A stretch of 64,000 bases of DNA from Acidobacteriota bacterium (GCA_014584705.1 JACTMJ010000016.1:93055-157054); one strand, 5' to 3'. Counted from the stretch's first letter, positions 19,880 to 28,817 are shown. The notes: generated from the sequence alone by a model not told the origin. Program-made: numbers and translations.

Positions 19880-20746
19880 ATGCTTTCTCTGGACACGGTT
19901 CTGCTCCCTGTGAACTTCTCCGACCGGTGCGGGGCGAGCGCGCAATATGCCCGCTATCTCTCCGATATCGCCAGGACGAGGATCGTTCTGCTGCACGTGC
20001 TCGAAGATGTGCCGTATGAGTTCGCCAGCATGGAGTTCAGCGGAGTCGCCCTTCATGATCTGGTGGTGGAGCGGAAGAAGCAGGCGGAGAACCAGCTTCG
20101 CGATTTCGCGGCAAAGTATCTCAGCGGCATGAACCTTGAGGTGGTGCTGCTCGAAGGAGATCCGGCCACGCGCATCGTCGAGAAGGCGCACGAGATCAAC
20201 GCCAGCATCATTCTGATGCCCACCCACGGCTACGGGCGGTTTCGCCGCTTCATCCTGGGTTCGACAACCGCGAAGGTGCTGCACGACGCCGATGTGCCTG
20301 TTTGGACGGGAGTCCACATGGCCGAAGCGCTGGAACAGCGGGAGATCCGGCATATCCTTTGCGCCATCGACCTTGGCGATGCGAGCGAGCGGGTGGCAAC
20401 CTGGGCTACCGATGCCGCGGAGAAGATGGGCGCGCGCCTGACGGTGATCCATGTCGTTCCGCATCTGGAACGGATTCCCGGCGAGTATTTTGAGCGGGAT
20501 TGGGAAGTGGAGGTGAAGCAACTCGTCACCGCCGATCTCGAGAAGCTGCTTGCGGGAAAACCCGGAAACCCGGAGATTCTGGCGGAGGGCGGAGACCCCG
20601 CGGACGCGATCTGCGGCGTGGCCAGGGAACGGGCCGCGGATCTGGTTGTGATCGGCCGCGGCACGGCTTCCGGCATCTTCGGCCGGATGCGCGCGCACGC
20701 CTATGAGATTATCCGCGAGAGCCCCTGCCCCGTGGTGAGCGTCTGA
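19880..20746 (+). CDS. Universal stress protein, two tandem UspA domains
   Basis: Cytosolic 288-residue protein made of two UspA folds (about 5-145 and 155-288). The first carries the nucleotide-loop segment PTHGYGRFRRFILGSTTAKV. The second has VIGRGTASGIFGRMRAHAYEII, where the usual GS is lost, so ATP binding may be limited to one half. UspA proteins support survival during starvation, hypoxia or redox stress. The ATG at 19880 follows GAGGGAGG. It lies between the EF-G paralogue and the convergent PFOR-like gene, with a very strong terminator after it. A second two-domain USP is encoded at 26712-27596. Confidence 0.92.
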   Translation: MLSLDTVLLPVNFSDRCGASAQYARYLSDIARTRIVLLHVLEDVPYEFASMEFSGVALHDLVVERKKQAENQLRDFAAKYLSGMNLEVVLLEGDPATRIVEKAHEINASIILMPTHGYGRFRRFILGSTTAKVLHDADVPVWTGVHMAEALEQREIRHILCAIDLGDASERVATWATDAAEKMGARLTVIHVVPHLERIPGEYFERDWEVEVKQLVTADLEKLLAGKPGNPEILAEGGDPADAICGVARERAADLVVIGRGTASGIFGRMRAHAYEIIRESPCPVVSV

Positions 20747-20772
20747 GGGTTCGGGCAGCCCGCGGAGATGGA

Positions 20773-20810
20773 GGGGGGCTTGCCATCGTGGCGATGGCAA
20801 GCCCCCCTTT
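20773..20810 (+). terminator. Strong terminator between the USP and PFOR-like genes
   Basis: GGGGGGCTTGCCATCG (20773-20788) is exactly complementary to 20792-20807 with a three-base loop and is followed by TTT. It can serve the plus-strand USP gene and possibly also the convergent minus-strand gene ending at 20853. Confidence 0.85.
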
Positions 20811-20852
20811 GTTCATGCAACGCGCCCCTTTTGGAGGCGGGCGCTGGGGCGC

Positions 20853-23800
20853 TCAGCGCAGCCCGGCAAGCTCCTGCAATCGCCGCCAGTTATGCAGGCG
20901 ATTCTCGTTAGCCGCAAGCAGCGCCGCACCGGCGGATTGACCCACGCCAAAATATGGGGCGAACCGCTCTTCGGTGGCGGCGAACTCGAGGAACGTGAGC
21001 GGCGCGGCGTCGCGCCCCGGTACGTACCAATCCTGCCTCGGCGCGGGATTTCCGGAGAGGCTCAGCCGCTCGCGCAGGAATTCGCCTTCTCTGGGGTCGA
21101 AGGTAAGCAGCGGGAAGGTACGGCTCTCGACCGCCATCTTCGCCTGCGCCATCGCTTTCTCCTCGGAGACTCCGTCTTCCGCCATGCAAGTGGCGTAGCA
21201 GATCACCACCGCCGGACCCGGAAATTCGTTGGCCGAGCGGATGGCGCGGTGGAAATGGTTGAGGTGAGAGGCCGTGGTTTGCGCCACGTAAACGTTCGGG
21301 AATGCCATCGCCACCTGAGCCAGGTCCGTCGTCGGCCGAAGACGGAGTTCTTCGCGCGCGCCCGCGCCTCCGTTGCCCTGGGAACTGAACGCGACCCCGT
21401 GGATGCGGCGGCTCTCGCATGCGAACACCTGCGAATCGAGAACCAGAACGTTGATGTCCTCGCCGGAGCCCAGCAGCGCGGTGAGCGCGGAAAGCCCCGT
21501 GCCCCCGAAGTTCTCCATGCTGCCAAGCACCCAGAGTTTGCGGTTCTGATTGCCATCGCGATCCCACCCGCGGCGGATGCCCAACGCATCGGCGGGAGCG
21601 TTGCCGGAGAGCGTATTGGTCCAGGGCACTTTGTAAGGATTATAGGGAAAGACCGCGCCGTAGACGCTATCGCAGCCGGAGGCGGCGATCACGCCGACGT
21701 GGTCGGCCCCGTACTGGAAGCCAGTGGACGCGAGGACCAGCCGCACGGCGGTGGATTGTCCGCAACCGGAACAACTGGAAGTTCCGCCCGCGGCAAGCTG
21801 CGCGCGCGTGCTGAGCAGGATATCCCCCAGGGAACGCCCCGTGAGAAAACGGTCCGGCGTGTCGGGAAGCGTGCGGTAAAGCTCCATTCCGCGGTCATAC
21901 TGCGCGAGATCGAGATCGGATTTCGGCTTCATCGCGATCGCTTCATGAATCCCGCAGGCGTCCACACACTCCCCGCATCCCTTGCAGCGATCCGGGTCGA
22001 CGAACAAAGCCAGCATGCCGCCTTCCTCCTTTCGCTCCAGGAAGGCCTCCCAATAGTGCCGGGTTTTGCCGAACGACGCGGCCAGTTGGCCCCGAAGTTC
22101 GGAGTCCTCAATGGCGGCGAGAGCGCGCGCAGCGGCCTCCGGCTCCATCACACGGCCGACGATGGCGACGTCCGGGCAAACGGCGACACATTCCATGCAG
22201 CCGACGCAGCGCTCCATGTCGATCACGGGTATTTCCGGCGCATCATGGCGGAACAAACGGATGAGTTCAGCGGCGGGCAGCGCGCTTGCCCGCGTCGCCG
22301 TCGCGGCCGAATCGGCGCTCGACCGGTTGGGGCAGGCGCCCGTGCCGATGATCTGTTCGCAGAAGCTATCGTCGAGTTCAACGGCCGCACCGGCGGGGCC
22401 AATCTTGATGGCGTCGCGCATCGCGGGCTTGGCGCCCATCACGGGCAATCCGGCGCTCACCGGAACCTCCGCCTTCTTTTCCGGAGCCGTGAATCGCAGC
22501 ATGGCGAAATACGCCTTCTTTACCACGTCGTAGCTCGCGTCGATGGCGGCGTCGCTCGCTTGGGGATAAAGACGCCCCAGGCATTCGAGCATGCGATGGT
22601 ACACTTCCTGCTCCGCGAGTTTGCTCTCCTTAAGAAACGAACTGATGCGAAGCCATGCCCCCAAGGCCACCAGATCTCCCCATGAGCCGGCGGCGCCGTC
22701 GATGGATCCCGGGCTCGGAACGCGGCTCCGGTCAAGGCCGGCGATGCGGATTCCGCGATCTTGAATCTCTCGCTTCACGGTGGCGGGCATGATGCGCCAG
22801 AGTTCGTCAAGAGAAGCTGCGAAGGGGCAATAGAGGACTCCGCCGTCCATCACCAACGAAGCCGGATTTCCGGCGTGCAAGAGCCCGGCGGATTCGACGA
22901 CAACGAGCTTGGCCTTCGTCTCCAGTGCGCTAGGCCGGGGCGCGCTAGGCCGGGGCACGCTAGGCCGGGGCACGGCGGAGGAGGCCGCCAGACGAAGCGT
23001 CACCGGTCTTCCCACTTTTTCCGTCCCGGCGTCTCCCTCGGCATCGATGCGCAACCCGAAGAGAGCGCGGGAAACCGTTGCAATCAGCCGGTTCGCGTTG
23101 GCCGCGCCGCTTCCGCCGGCCCGGACGAGGGCCAGCCCCGTGGGGAGACTCGCGGCGGCAAGCGCGGATTCGGACGCCTGGAGCGCGGAACGGAACGAGG
23201 GCGGCAACGCGCCGGGCCGCACAACGGAAGCCGGGCGCGCCGTGGCGGCGACGGCATGCTCGATCACGTCGGAGAATTCGGTCTCCGCCACGCGAGTCGC
23301 GCCCAGCCCCACGGACCTCGTGAAGAGTCGCAAACCGGAGACGCTTGAAGCCCCGGCCAGCGGGCTGACGCCAAGCGCGGCCGAAACGGAGAGCGTAAGC
23401 GGATTGGCGAGAGCCAGCGGCATGTCCGTTCGCTCGATCACGCTGACCGTGATCGCGTTTGCCAGCATCTCCCGAAGAGCTTCCGCTGGGAATGGGCGAA
23501 AGGTGCGCAGCGTAACCGCTCCGGCAAGGACGCCTCTCGCGCGCAAACCGTCCACCGCGCGGCAGGCATCGTCCATCATGGAACCGCAGCCCAGCAGGAC
23601 GTGCTCCGCGTCCTCGAGCAGATAGCCTTCCGCACCGGCAACGACGCGTCCGGTGAGGCGGGCGTATTCGTCGATCGACGCCTGCAACGCGGCGGCGGCG
23701 CGCCCGAAGAAACCGCGCTGGGCGAGACGCGAAGCGGAATAATCGCCCTCCTCCTGCACGGGGCTGATCATGGCGGGGCGGCGAGGGTTGAAGTGGTTGG

Positions 23801-24470
23801 AGAGCTTCTCGTCCGGCGCACCCACGAACAGGCGCATCAGGTCCGGTTCCGGCAGCAGCACGTCCTGAATCTGGTGGGTGGTGGCGTACGCGTCCTGCAC
23901 CACGAAGAACGGAGTCTCGGAATACTCGGCCGCGCTCCGGCAAATGAGGGCAAGATCCGCCACTTCCTGGACGTCGCGTGCGAAGACGATACCCCAACCG
24001 CAATCGTCCACGGAGCAGATGTCGTCATGGCCGGTCCGCGTTGCCAGGGCCTGGGATTGCAGGGCGCGAGCGCCCACATGGAATATCAAGGGAAGGCGCT
24101 TGCCGGCAATGGTGCGGAGCGCCTCATTCATCGCGGGCAGCGCCTGGCCGGAAGCGAAACTCACCGCGCGGCCGCCCGTGAGGGCGTAGCCTTCGCAGAT
24201 GGAAGCGGCATCCTGCGCGGATTCGGCTCGCAGCATCTGGAGCGGCTGCCGCCAGAGATTCCGCGCTCCCCGCCCCACCAGGTCCTCGAACGCTTCCGCC
24301 ATGGCGCGGGCGGGCTGCACGGGATAGCCGGAGGCGGCCTGCGCAATGTGGCTTTCCACCCAAACCGCCGCGCCGGCGCCGTCGGCAACGGAGGCGATGC
24401 CCGGAAACTTGCGGAAGGGAATCTGCGTGTTCCTGACTTCTTTGTCGATGGGGGCGGTACGGATCATCAT
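20853..24470 (-). CDS. Divergent pyruvate:ferredoxin oxidoreductase-like protein
   Basis: Single-chain protein of 1205 residues with the full PFOR order: N-terminal domain (GYPVQPARAMAEAF), domain II (VLLGCGSMMDDACRAVDGL), gamma domain, an EKR-type segment, two 4Fe-4S motifs (CVGCMECVAVCP from C755 and CKGCGECVDACG) and a C-terminal TPP-type domain with CSGCG and ASGCDS. In PFOR the reaction is pyruvate plus CoA to acetyl-CoA, CO2 and reduced ferredoxin. Here the TPP/Mg signature GGDG reads GSME (983-986), and the following NT Mg-ligand pair reads CE (1018-1019). The N-terminal YPITPS motif reads YPVQPA. True pyruvate activity is therefore doubtful although clusters and frame are intact. The ATG at 24470 has AAAGGAG upstream. 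A Pro-rich repeat linker lies near residue 505. Confidence 0.8.
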   Translation of the reverse strand: MMIRTAPIDKEVRNTQIPFRKFPGIASVADGAGAAVWVESHIAQAASGYPVQPARAMAEAFEDLVGRGARNLWRQPLQMLRAESAQDAASICEGYALTGGRAVSFASGQALPAMNEALRTIAGKRLPLIFHVGARALQSQALATRTGHDDICSVDDCGWGIVFARDVQEVADLALICRSAAEYSETPFFVVQDAYATTHQIQDVLLPEPDLMRLFVGAPDEKLSNHFNPRRPAMISPVQEEGDYSASRLAQRGFFGRAAAALQASIDEYARLTGRVVAGAEGYLLEDAEHVLLGCGSMMDDACRAVDGLRARGVLAGAVTLRTFRPFPAEALREMLANAITVSVIERTDMPLALANPLTLSVSAALGVSPLAGASSVSGLRLFTRSVGLGATRVAETEFSDVIEHAVAATARPASVVRPGALPPSFRSALQASESALAAASLPTGLALVRAGGSGAANANRLIATVSRALFGLRIDAEGDAGTEKVGRPVTLRLAASSAVPRPSVPRPSAPRPSALETKAKLVVVESAGLLHAGNPASLVMDGGVLYCPFAASLDELWRIMPATVKREIQDRGIRIAGLDRSRVPSPGSIDGAAGSWGDLVALGAWLRISSFLKESKLAEQEVYHRMLECLGRLYPQASDAAIDASYDVVKKAYFAMLRFTAPEKKAEVPVSAGLPVMGAKPAMRDAIKIGPAGAAVELDDSFCEQIIGTGACPNRSSADSAATATRASALPAAELIRLFRHDAPEIPVIDMERCVGCMECVAVCPDVAIVGRVMEPEAAARALAAIEDSELRGQLAASFGKTRHYWEAFLERKEEGGMLALFVDPDRCKGCGECVDACGIHEAIAMKPKSDLDLAQYDRGMELYRTLPDTPDRFLTGRSLGDILLSTRAQLAAGGTSSCSGCGQSTAVRLVLASTGFQYGADHVGVIAASGCDSVYGAVFPYNPYKVPWTNTLSGNAPADALGIRRGWDRDGNQNRKLWVLGSMENFGGTGLSALTALLGSGEDINVLVLDSQVFACESRRIHGVAFSSQGNGGAGAREELRLRPTTDLAQVAMAFPNVYVAQTTASHLNHFHRAIRSANEFPGPAVVICYATCMAEDGVSEEKAMAQAKMAVESRTFPLLTFDPREGEFLRERLSLSGNPAPRQDWYVPGRDAAPLTFLEFAATEERFAPYFGVGQSAGAALLAANENRLHNWRRLQELAGLR
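22927..22971 (-). repeat. Three tandem 15-bp repeats inside the PFOR-like gene
   Basis: Three near-identical 15-bp units (22927-22941, 22942-22956, 22957-22971) of the form RCGCTAGGCCGGGGC read on the plus strand. In frame they encode a PRPS[AV] five-residue repeat, a proline-rich linker before the gamma domain. Confidence 0.9.
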
Positions 24471-24515
24471 TCACTCCTTTCCAATACGGTTCGGTGCATA
24501 TTGGGTGTCTCCTTT

Positions 24516-24531
24516 AGCGTACTGGAAACCA
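24516..24531 (-). promoter_or_regulatory. Weak candidate -24/-12 element upstream of the PFOR-like gene
   Basis: Read on the minus strand this is TGGTTTCCAGTACGCT, with GG and GC spaced by ten bases about 46 bp before the start codon. Only the invariant positions match, and GG-N10-GC is frequent by chance in GC-rich DNA. Confidence 0.2.
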
Positions 24532-24690
24532 GATAGAAATAAAAGGTCGTAATCTCTGAAAACAGGCACCAATCCGCGAGAATGCCGGAATCCGACGCAT
24601 CGAGTGGCGGCCTTCCGTCTCCGCGGGAAACCGCCTGTCAGACGGGCGCGGACGCGGACCGGCGTTCGCTCCCCGGCGGAGGTCGGCCCT

Positions 24691-26571
24691 TCAACGCCGC
24701 GGATACGGAACGCCGGTGGATTCCTCACTGCCCCGGAACCCGCGATGTTCGGCGTCGAGCCGCTCCAGGCGGGGGTTGAGATCGGGGAATGGCTGCCCGT
24801 ATGGGAGCAGAATATAGCCGTAGAAATCCGTCCAGGCGCGCCACGGCTTTCTTTGCGGAAAATAGCGAAGCAGTTCCTGGTTCTTCTCCGGCCCGAGATC
24901 CGCCGCCCATACAATTTGTGAGGCATCAATGTCGGCCCGGTTGTAGGTCCATTGCGAGGGATTGAGATAGGTCTCCGGCGCGCTGACGAAGACGACGTGC
25001 CGCCCCCCGTCCGGAGCGCCCTCCCGCCGCCCTTGATCGAGAATCTCCCGCTCGGCTTTCGAGCGATCAAGATTGCCGCCATTGATGCAGCACCAGGTTA
25101 GGGCATTCAAACCCGGCTGAAACGAGCGTCCGGTGGCGCGGCTCATTCCGGAGAGGCCCAGAAGGAGCAGGTGCGCGGGCAACACGAGCGCCAGAAACCA
25201 GCCGGCAAAGACGGCGCGGTTCGTTCCGGAGCGATCGCGCGCCTTCGGGAAGCGCCAGCGCTGCATCTCACGGAGCCCGATCGCCCACACGCCGATGAGG
25301 GCGGCAAAAGCGGGCGAAAGATAGTGCGGATACCAGCTCTGCTCGATCGCCACCGCCAGGAAGGCGGGAGCCGCGCAGAGGAGGAAGAGCCAGGGCCAGC
25401 GCAGGGAGCGGCGGTTCCTGAAAATCGCCCAGAGCAGGACCGATAGCATGGGTCCAAAGAAGAACCGCCACATCACGCTGAGCTTATAGGGCGTCTGCAG
25501 AAGAAAGCCGCTGAGCGTGGTGACAGACTCATGTTCACTCACTTCCCATTGATAGTAGAGCCGCATCTGCGCCTGTCGCGGATGGTGGTCCACCGGATTC
25601 ATCCACGGCAGCGTGATGGGCCAGCCGTAGAGTTCCAGATTCACCTGATAGGGAATGCTGAACGGAGATCCGGTGACGGCGGCAACGTAGCCTCCCAAGG
25701 CGATGACGGCGGCCAGAAACAGGAGGACCGCCGGGGCCGCGAAGCCCACCAGGAATCGCCCCAGTCTCTCCCGCCGGCGCAGCAGCGCCCAGCAGAGCGC
25801 CGCGGAACACCCGACGCCGAGCGCCGCCCCCTCCCAGGGTCTCGTGGCGAGCAGCAATCCGGCACCCGCTCCGAAGGCAAGGCCTTGCGGCCACGAAACG
25901 CGGCGGCCCGTCACGGCGGCGGCCACCGACCCTAACAGCAAGGTTCCCCCCAAGGCCGGAACCGCGCCGCCCCAGTAGCTATCCACCCAATAGCTCCCCA
26001 CCCCGAAACGAACCGTGGCAAGCGCGGTGGCAAACCACGCCCAGGTGGGGGAAAACCATTGGCGAAGATTCCACAGCAGGGCGAGAAAGAGCAGCACGGC
26101 GGAGAGCCACACGCCGTATAGATGATGCCCGAATGCCAGCTTCCCCGCGGCCAGAAACAGGGCCGCTCCGGGCAAATACTGGGATTGATACGTGGGCTTC
26201 GGAATGACGTGGATCGTCTCGAAGAATTCCCAATGCGGATGGGTGGGGTTCGTCAGGCGTCCCGATTCCAAGGTGTCCGCCTGAAGCCGGTAGCTGAATT
26301 CGTCCGTCACGAACGGCACCGGCGGGCCGGTGGCGGCGAGATAGAGGGCGCGCGGCAGGATGGCGAGCAACAGGATCGATCCGTAAGCCCACGCGGGACG
26401 CCCCGCGATGCGGCGAACGAAGCGCAGCCAGACGATGGGCAGCCGGCTGCGACGCGCGAAGCTCCGGCGCGCGAAGAGACCCAGCGCCAGGAGCATCGCA
26501 AGTTCGAGGACCCCGAAATCGAGAATCAGCGCGGTGACGATGCCGACGAATACCGCCGCTAAATAGGTCAT
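24691..26571 (-). CDS. Polytopic membrane protein, probable GT-C glycosyltransferase
   Basis: About 626 residues with roughly 10-12 predicted TM helices in the first two thirds and a soluble C-terminal part. The first loop has FVTDEFSYRLQADTLESG near residue 70, which resembles the acidic loop of GT-C enzymes (ArnT/PMT group) that use lipid-linked sugars. No family can be named with certainty. The ATG at 26571 (MTYLAAVFVGIVTALIL) is chosen over the upstream Met at 26613 because it begins directly with a TM helix. The gaps before (24471-24690) and after (26572-26711) hold no gene. Confidence 0.7.
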   Translation of the reverse strand: MTYLAAVFVGIVTALILDFGVLELAMLLALGLFARRSFARRSRLPIVWLRFVRRIAGRPAWAYGSILLLAILPRALYLAATGPPVPFVTDEFSYRLQADTLESGRLTNPTHPHWEFFETIHVIPKPTYQSQYLPGAALFLAAGKLAFGHHLYGVWLSAVLLFLALLWNLRQWFSPTWAWFATALATVRFGVGSYWVDSYWGGAVPALGGTLLLGSVAAAVTGRRVSWPQGLAFGAGAGLLLATRPWEGAALGVGCSAALCWALLRRRERLGRFLVGFAAPAVLLFLAAVIALGGYVAAVTGSPFSIPYQVNLELYGWPITLPWMNPVDHHPRQAQMRLYYQWEVSEHESVTTLSGFLLQTPYKLSVMWRFFFGPMLSVLLWAIFRNRRSLRWPWLFLLCAAPAFLAVAIEQSWYPHYLSPAFAALIGVWAIGLREMQRWRFPKARDRSGTNRAVFAGWFLALVLPAHLLLLGLSGMSRATGRSFQPGLNALTWCCINGGNLDRSKAEREILDQGRREGAPDGGRHVVFVSAPETYLNPSQWTYNRADIDASQIVWAADLGPEKNQELLRYFPQRKPWRAWTDFYGYILLPYGQPFPDLNPRLERLDAEHRGFRGSEESTGVPYPRR

Positions 26572-26711
26572 AGTCTTTCGGATGGGGCCGGCGCTCGCGT
26601 CCCGTGCAGGCAAATCGCTCGGCGCTGCCGCATCAGCAATGATTCTAGATGAAAGTGAGGGAGATTCTGCGAACCGGTGTCGGTCGCTCGCCTTTTCGCG
26701 CGCCGGCCATT

Positions 26712-27596
26712 CTACCTGGCCAGGACGAGGGCTTCCGCATCGCCTTTGGCAACGGCGGTCGCGGCCAGAGTGTGCGTGGTTATCGACAACAGGGGGCAGC
26801 TGAGATTGCGCGGCAACTCGCCGAACCCGAATCCGACGCCGGGGATTCCTTCGTGATGGCTTCGGAGCGCCACCACCAGATCTACGTCATTCCGCCGGAT
26901 TACTCCGCGGAGGCCCGAATGGGAAGCGCGAGCGCCGACAACGCTCCAATTTGGAACCCGGAGGGATGCGCCCAGGGAATTCAGCCGGTCTGCCGCCGCA
27001 TCGGTAGCCGGGGAGGGCGAGGTCTCCGCGGGCTTGCCCGGCGAAGTCCCCCCAGTTCCGGAGGGGGCGGCGGCATAAAGGATGAGATCACCCCCGGAAT
27101 GTTCCACCAGGGATTGTGCATATTCCGCCAAAGCGCGGTCCTCCCCCGTTAGACCCAGCATGCAGAGAATCCGGGGAGACGGCTTCAATCGCACGGATTG
27201 CCCCCACGCGGCGTTGCCCGAGAGCACGGGCTTGCCGGTGGCCGCCGCGATCTTCTCAATCATGGAACGACGCCACAGGTTCGTCCAGGAGGCCCGGCGT
27301 CCGACGCCCAGCACAATCAGACTTGCGTCGACAAACGCCGCATATCGCGCGACCGCCGCGGGCACCTCGCCATGAACCACGGCTCGATGGACAACGCACG
27401 GAGGGTTCGTGCGGGTCATCGCGCATTCCGGCCAACTGAGCCCCGAGTTCCGCTTGCCAAGACGCCGGGAATTCACCACGTGGAGCAGAGTGAGTTCGGC
27501 TTCTAATGCCGCGGCGATATCAAGAGCGTACTGCGCTCTCCGTTCGAAATCGCCTCGCAAATCGATTGGGGCAAGAACTCGCTCAAATGCAAACAT
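26712..27596 (-). CDS. Universal stress protein, second two-domain UspA copy
   Basis: Two-domain UspA protein of 294 residues starting FAFERVLAPIDLRGDFERRAQYALDIAAAL. The first domain ends with LIVLGVGRRASWTNLWRRSM and the second with DLVVALRSHHEGIPG...SCPLLSIT. Both nucleotide-binding loops are poorly kept, so this may be a non-ATP-binding USP. The upstream Met at 27653 is rejected: the ATG at 27596 begins the fold and has AGGAAAGGAA in front. It starts 58 bp after the stop codon of the DksA-like gene on the same strand, so it is probably read from the sigma-54-type promoter at 28073-28088. Confidence 0.88.
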   Translation of the reverse strand: MFAFERVLAPIDLRGDFERRAQYALDIAAALEAELTLLHVVNSRRLGKRNSGLSWPECAMTRTNPPCVVHRAVVHGEVPAAVARYAAFVDASLIVLGVGRRASWTNLWRRSMIEKIAAATGKPVLSGNAAWGQSVRLKPSPRILCMLGLTGEDRALAEYAQSLVEHSGGDLILYAAAPSGTGGTSPGKPAETSPSPATDAAADRLNSLGASLRVPNWSVVGARASHSGLRGVIRRNDVDLVVALRSHHEGIPGVGFGFGELPRNLSCPLLSITTHTLAATAVAKGDAEALVLAR

Positions 27597-27654
27597 GGAA
27601 TTCCTTTCCTGGCTTCGGAAGCCCTTGACGGCACAAGCGGGGCACGAGGACAAC

Positions 27655-28038
27655 CTAGGTCGAGAGGGCGAACCGCGCCCGCTCCGGTTCCTGCCGCTCG
27701 TCCTGCCGTTCCTGGCACTTCACGCAGTAGGAAGCCCACGGCACGGCACGAAGGCGCGCGGGTGCGATCTCCTCCTCACATTCGAGGCACTGGCCGAATT
27801 CTCCGGATTCGATCCGCGCAAGAGCCGCATCGATGAGCCGAATCTTGACAGCCTGCTGATCCTTGCGTTGTAGCGTGACGAACTGCTCCTGGAAAGCGGC
27901 CGCCTGGTCCGCCGAGTCTCCCGTGCCAATGGTGGGTGGCGGCTCGGACTGACGCCGCTCCCATTCCATCTGCGACTTCTCGTCAAGCAAGGCCCGCCGA
28001 ATCTCGGCGATCGGGTCACGTACCACTGTTCTTGGCAT
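27655..28038 (-). CDS. DksA/TraR-family zinc-finger transcription factor
   Basis: Protein of 127 residues that probably binds the secondary channel of RNA polymerase and alters promoter use, with or without ppGpp. The N-terminal part is helical coiled coil. Its tip carries DSADQA (41-46), matching the DxxDxA signature of DksA that is needed for action on initiation complexes. The zinc finger has Cys84, Cys87, Cys105 and Cys108 (CLEC...CVKC). It is shorter than E. coli DksA (151) and longer than TraR (73). A good -24/-12 promoter lies 35-50 bp upstream. The USP gene follows 58 bp downstream. An Rnk/GreA-like protein, another secondary-channel type, is encoded just upstream. Confidence 0.9.
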   Translation of the reverse strand: MPRTVVRDPIAEIRRALLDEKSQMEWERRQSEPPPTIGTGDSADQAAAFQEQFVTLQRKDQQAVKIRLIDAALARIESGEFGQCLECEEEIAPARLRAVPWASYCVKCQERQDERQEPERARFALST

Positions 28039-28072
28039 GATGCAGCCTCCAGCTAGCAGTTCCGATAGTCAA

Positions 28073-28088
28073 AGCAATTGCACTGCCA
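28073..28088 (-). promoter_or_regulatory. Sigma-54 (-24/-12) promoter for the dksA-like/usp operon
   Basis: Minus-strand reading TGGCAGTGCAATTGCT, against consensus TGGCACG-N4-TTGCW: ten of twelve positions agree, including the invariant GG and GC ten bases apart. It lies 35 bp upstream of the dksA-like start in a short gap. Confidence 0.7.
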
Positions 28089-28109
28089 TTCCGGTTCATC
28101 TCCGCCGGC

Positions 28110-28532
28110 TCAGCCCTCAATGGACGCTCCCTGCGCTTCCGGCTGGTAGAGCACTTCCACCACTTCAAGGCGCCGAATTCCGCGCGGAACCTGCCACTCG
28201 ATGACGTCGCCAACCCGGTAGCCCAGCATGGCGGTTCCGATAGGCGCGAGGATGGAAACGTCGTTGCCCTGTCGCCCCTGTGTCGGAAAGATCAGCCGGT
28301 ATTCCTTCAACTCTCCGCTGTCCAGATCTTTTAGGGTCGCCCTGGAATTCATAGTGATGACATCGCCGGGCATCGCATCGCTTTCCACAATCTCCGCGCG
28401 ATCGAGTTCCTGGGCCAATCTGCCCACGCTCTGCGCGTCGGAGCCGTTGAACGCACGTCCGCCATCGACCAGCGGTCTCAATTTTTCATAGTCGCTCCTG
28501 GTGATCAGGATGTTGTCTCGCACGGTTTTCAC
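28110..28532 (-). CDS. rnk: Rnk/GreA-C-terminal-type RNA polymerase-binding protein
   Basis: About 140 residues with the Rnk layout: a short N-terminal helical region (NILITRSDYEKLRPLVDG) and a C-terminal GreA/GreB-like FKBP fold (SILAPIGTAMLGYRVGDVIEWQVPRG). Rnk-like proteins bind RNA polymerase near the secondary channel and compete with Gre factors and DksA. A Met at 28592 is in frame, but the GTG at 28532 is chosen: it is six bases after AGGAGG and matches the usual Rnk start (KTVRDN). A consensus-perfect -24/-12 promoter lies about 100 bp upstream, facing away from the divergent DUF302 promoter. The dksA-like gene follows 71 bp downstream with its own promoter. Confidence 0.85.
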   Translation of the reverse strand: MKTVRDNILITRSDYEKLRPLVDGGRAFNGSDAQSVGRLAQELDRAEIVESDAMPGDVITMNSRATLKDLDSGELKEYRLIFPTQGRQGNDVSILAPIGTAMLGYRVGDVIEWQVPRGIRRLEVVEVLYQPEAQGASIEG

Positions 28533-28630
28533 AGTATTCCTCCTGGCCGCGAACACAGCTTGGGCAAACGAGATGGATCCCAATGGATACACCCGTTCCG
28601 CTGGTCTCGGAGTCTTGTCGGAATATCTCT

Positions 28631-28646
28631 AGCAATCGGCGTGCCA
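28631..28646 (-). promoter_or_regulatory. Sigma-54 (-24/-12) promoter for rnk
   Basis: Minus-strand reading TGGCACGCCGATTGCT matches TGGCACG-N4-TTGCW at all twelve defined positions. It lies about 100 bp upstream of the GTG start of rnk. Confidence 0.85.
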
Positions 28647-28817
28647 CACTCAATGCACCTCTCTCACCGCAATAAGAGAGCTTTCCTGGGAATCCGGCGG
28701 CTTATTCTGCCCGTAAACGCACAGTTGCGCCTCATTACGGACAAAAAAGGCTGGATTCAGCTCAAGAAGCTCGGCTGTCCGGGAATTCCCCACAGGAATG
28801 GACATTTGCGGCGTTTG

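Noticed and set aside
20892..22685. 597-codon plus-strand open frame
   Set aside because: Antisense to the PFOR-like gene, whose iron-sulphur motifs prove the other strand codes.
27642..27655. GG-N10-GC element on the minus strand just before the second USP gene
   Set aside because: Only the invariant bases match, and it overlaps the end of the dksA-like gene. The USP gene is better explained as the second gene of that operon.
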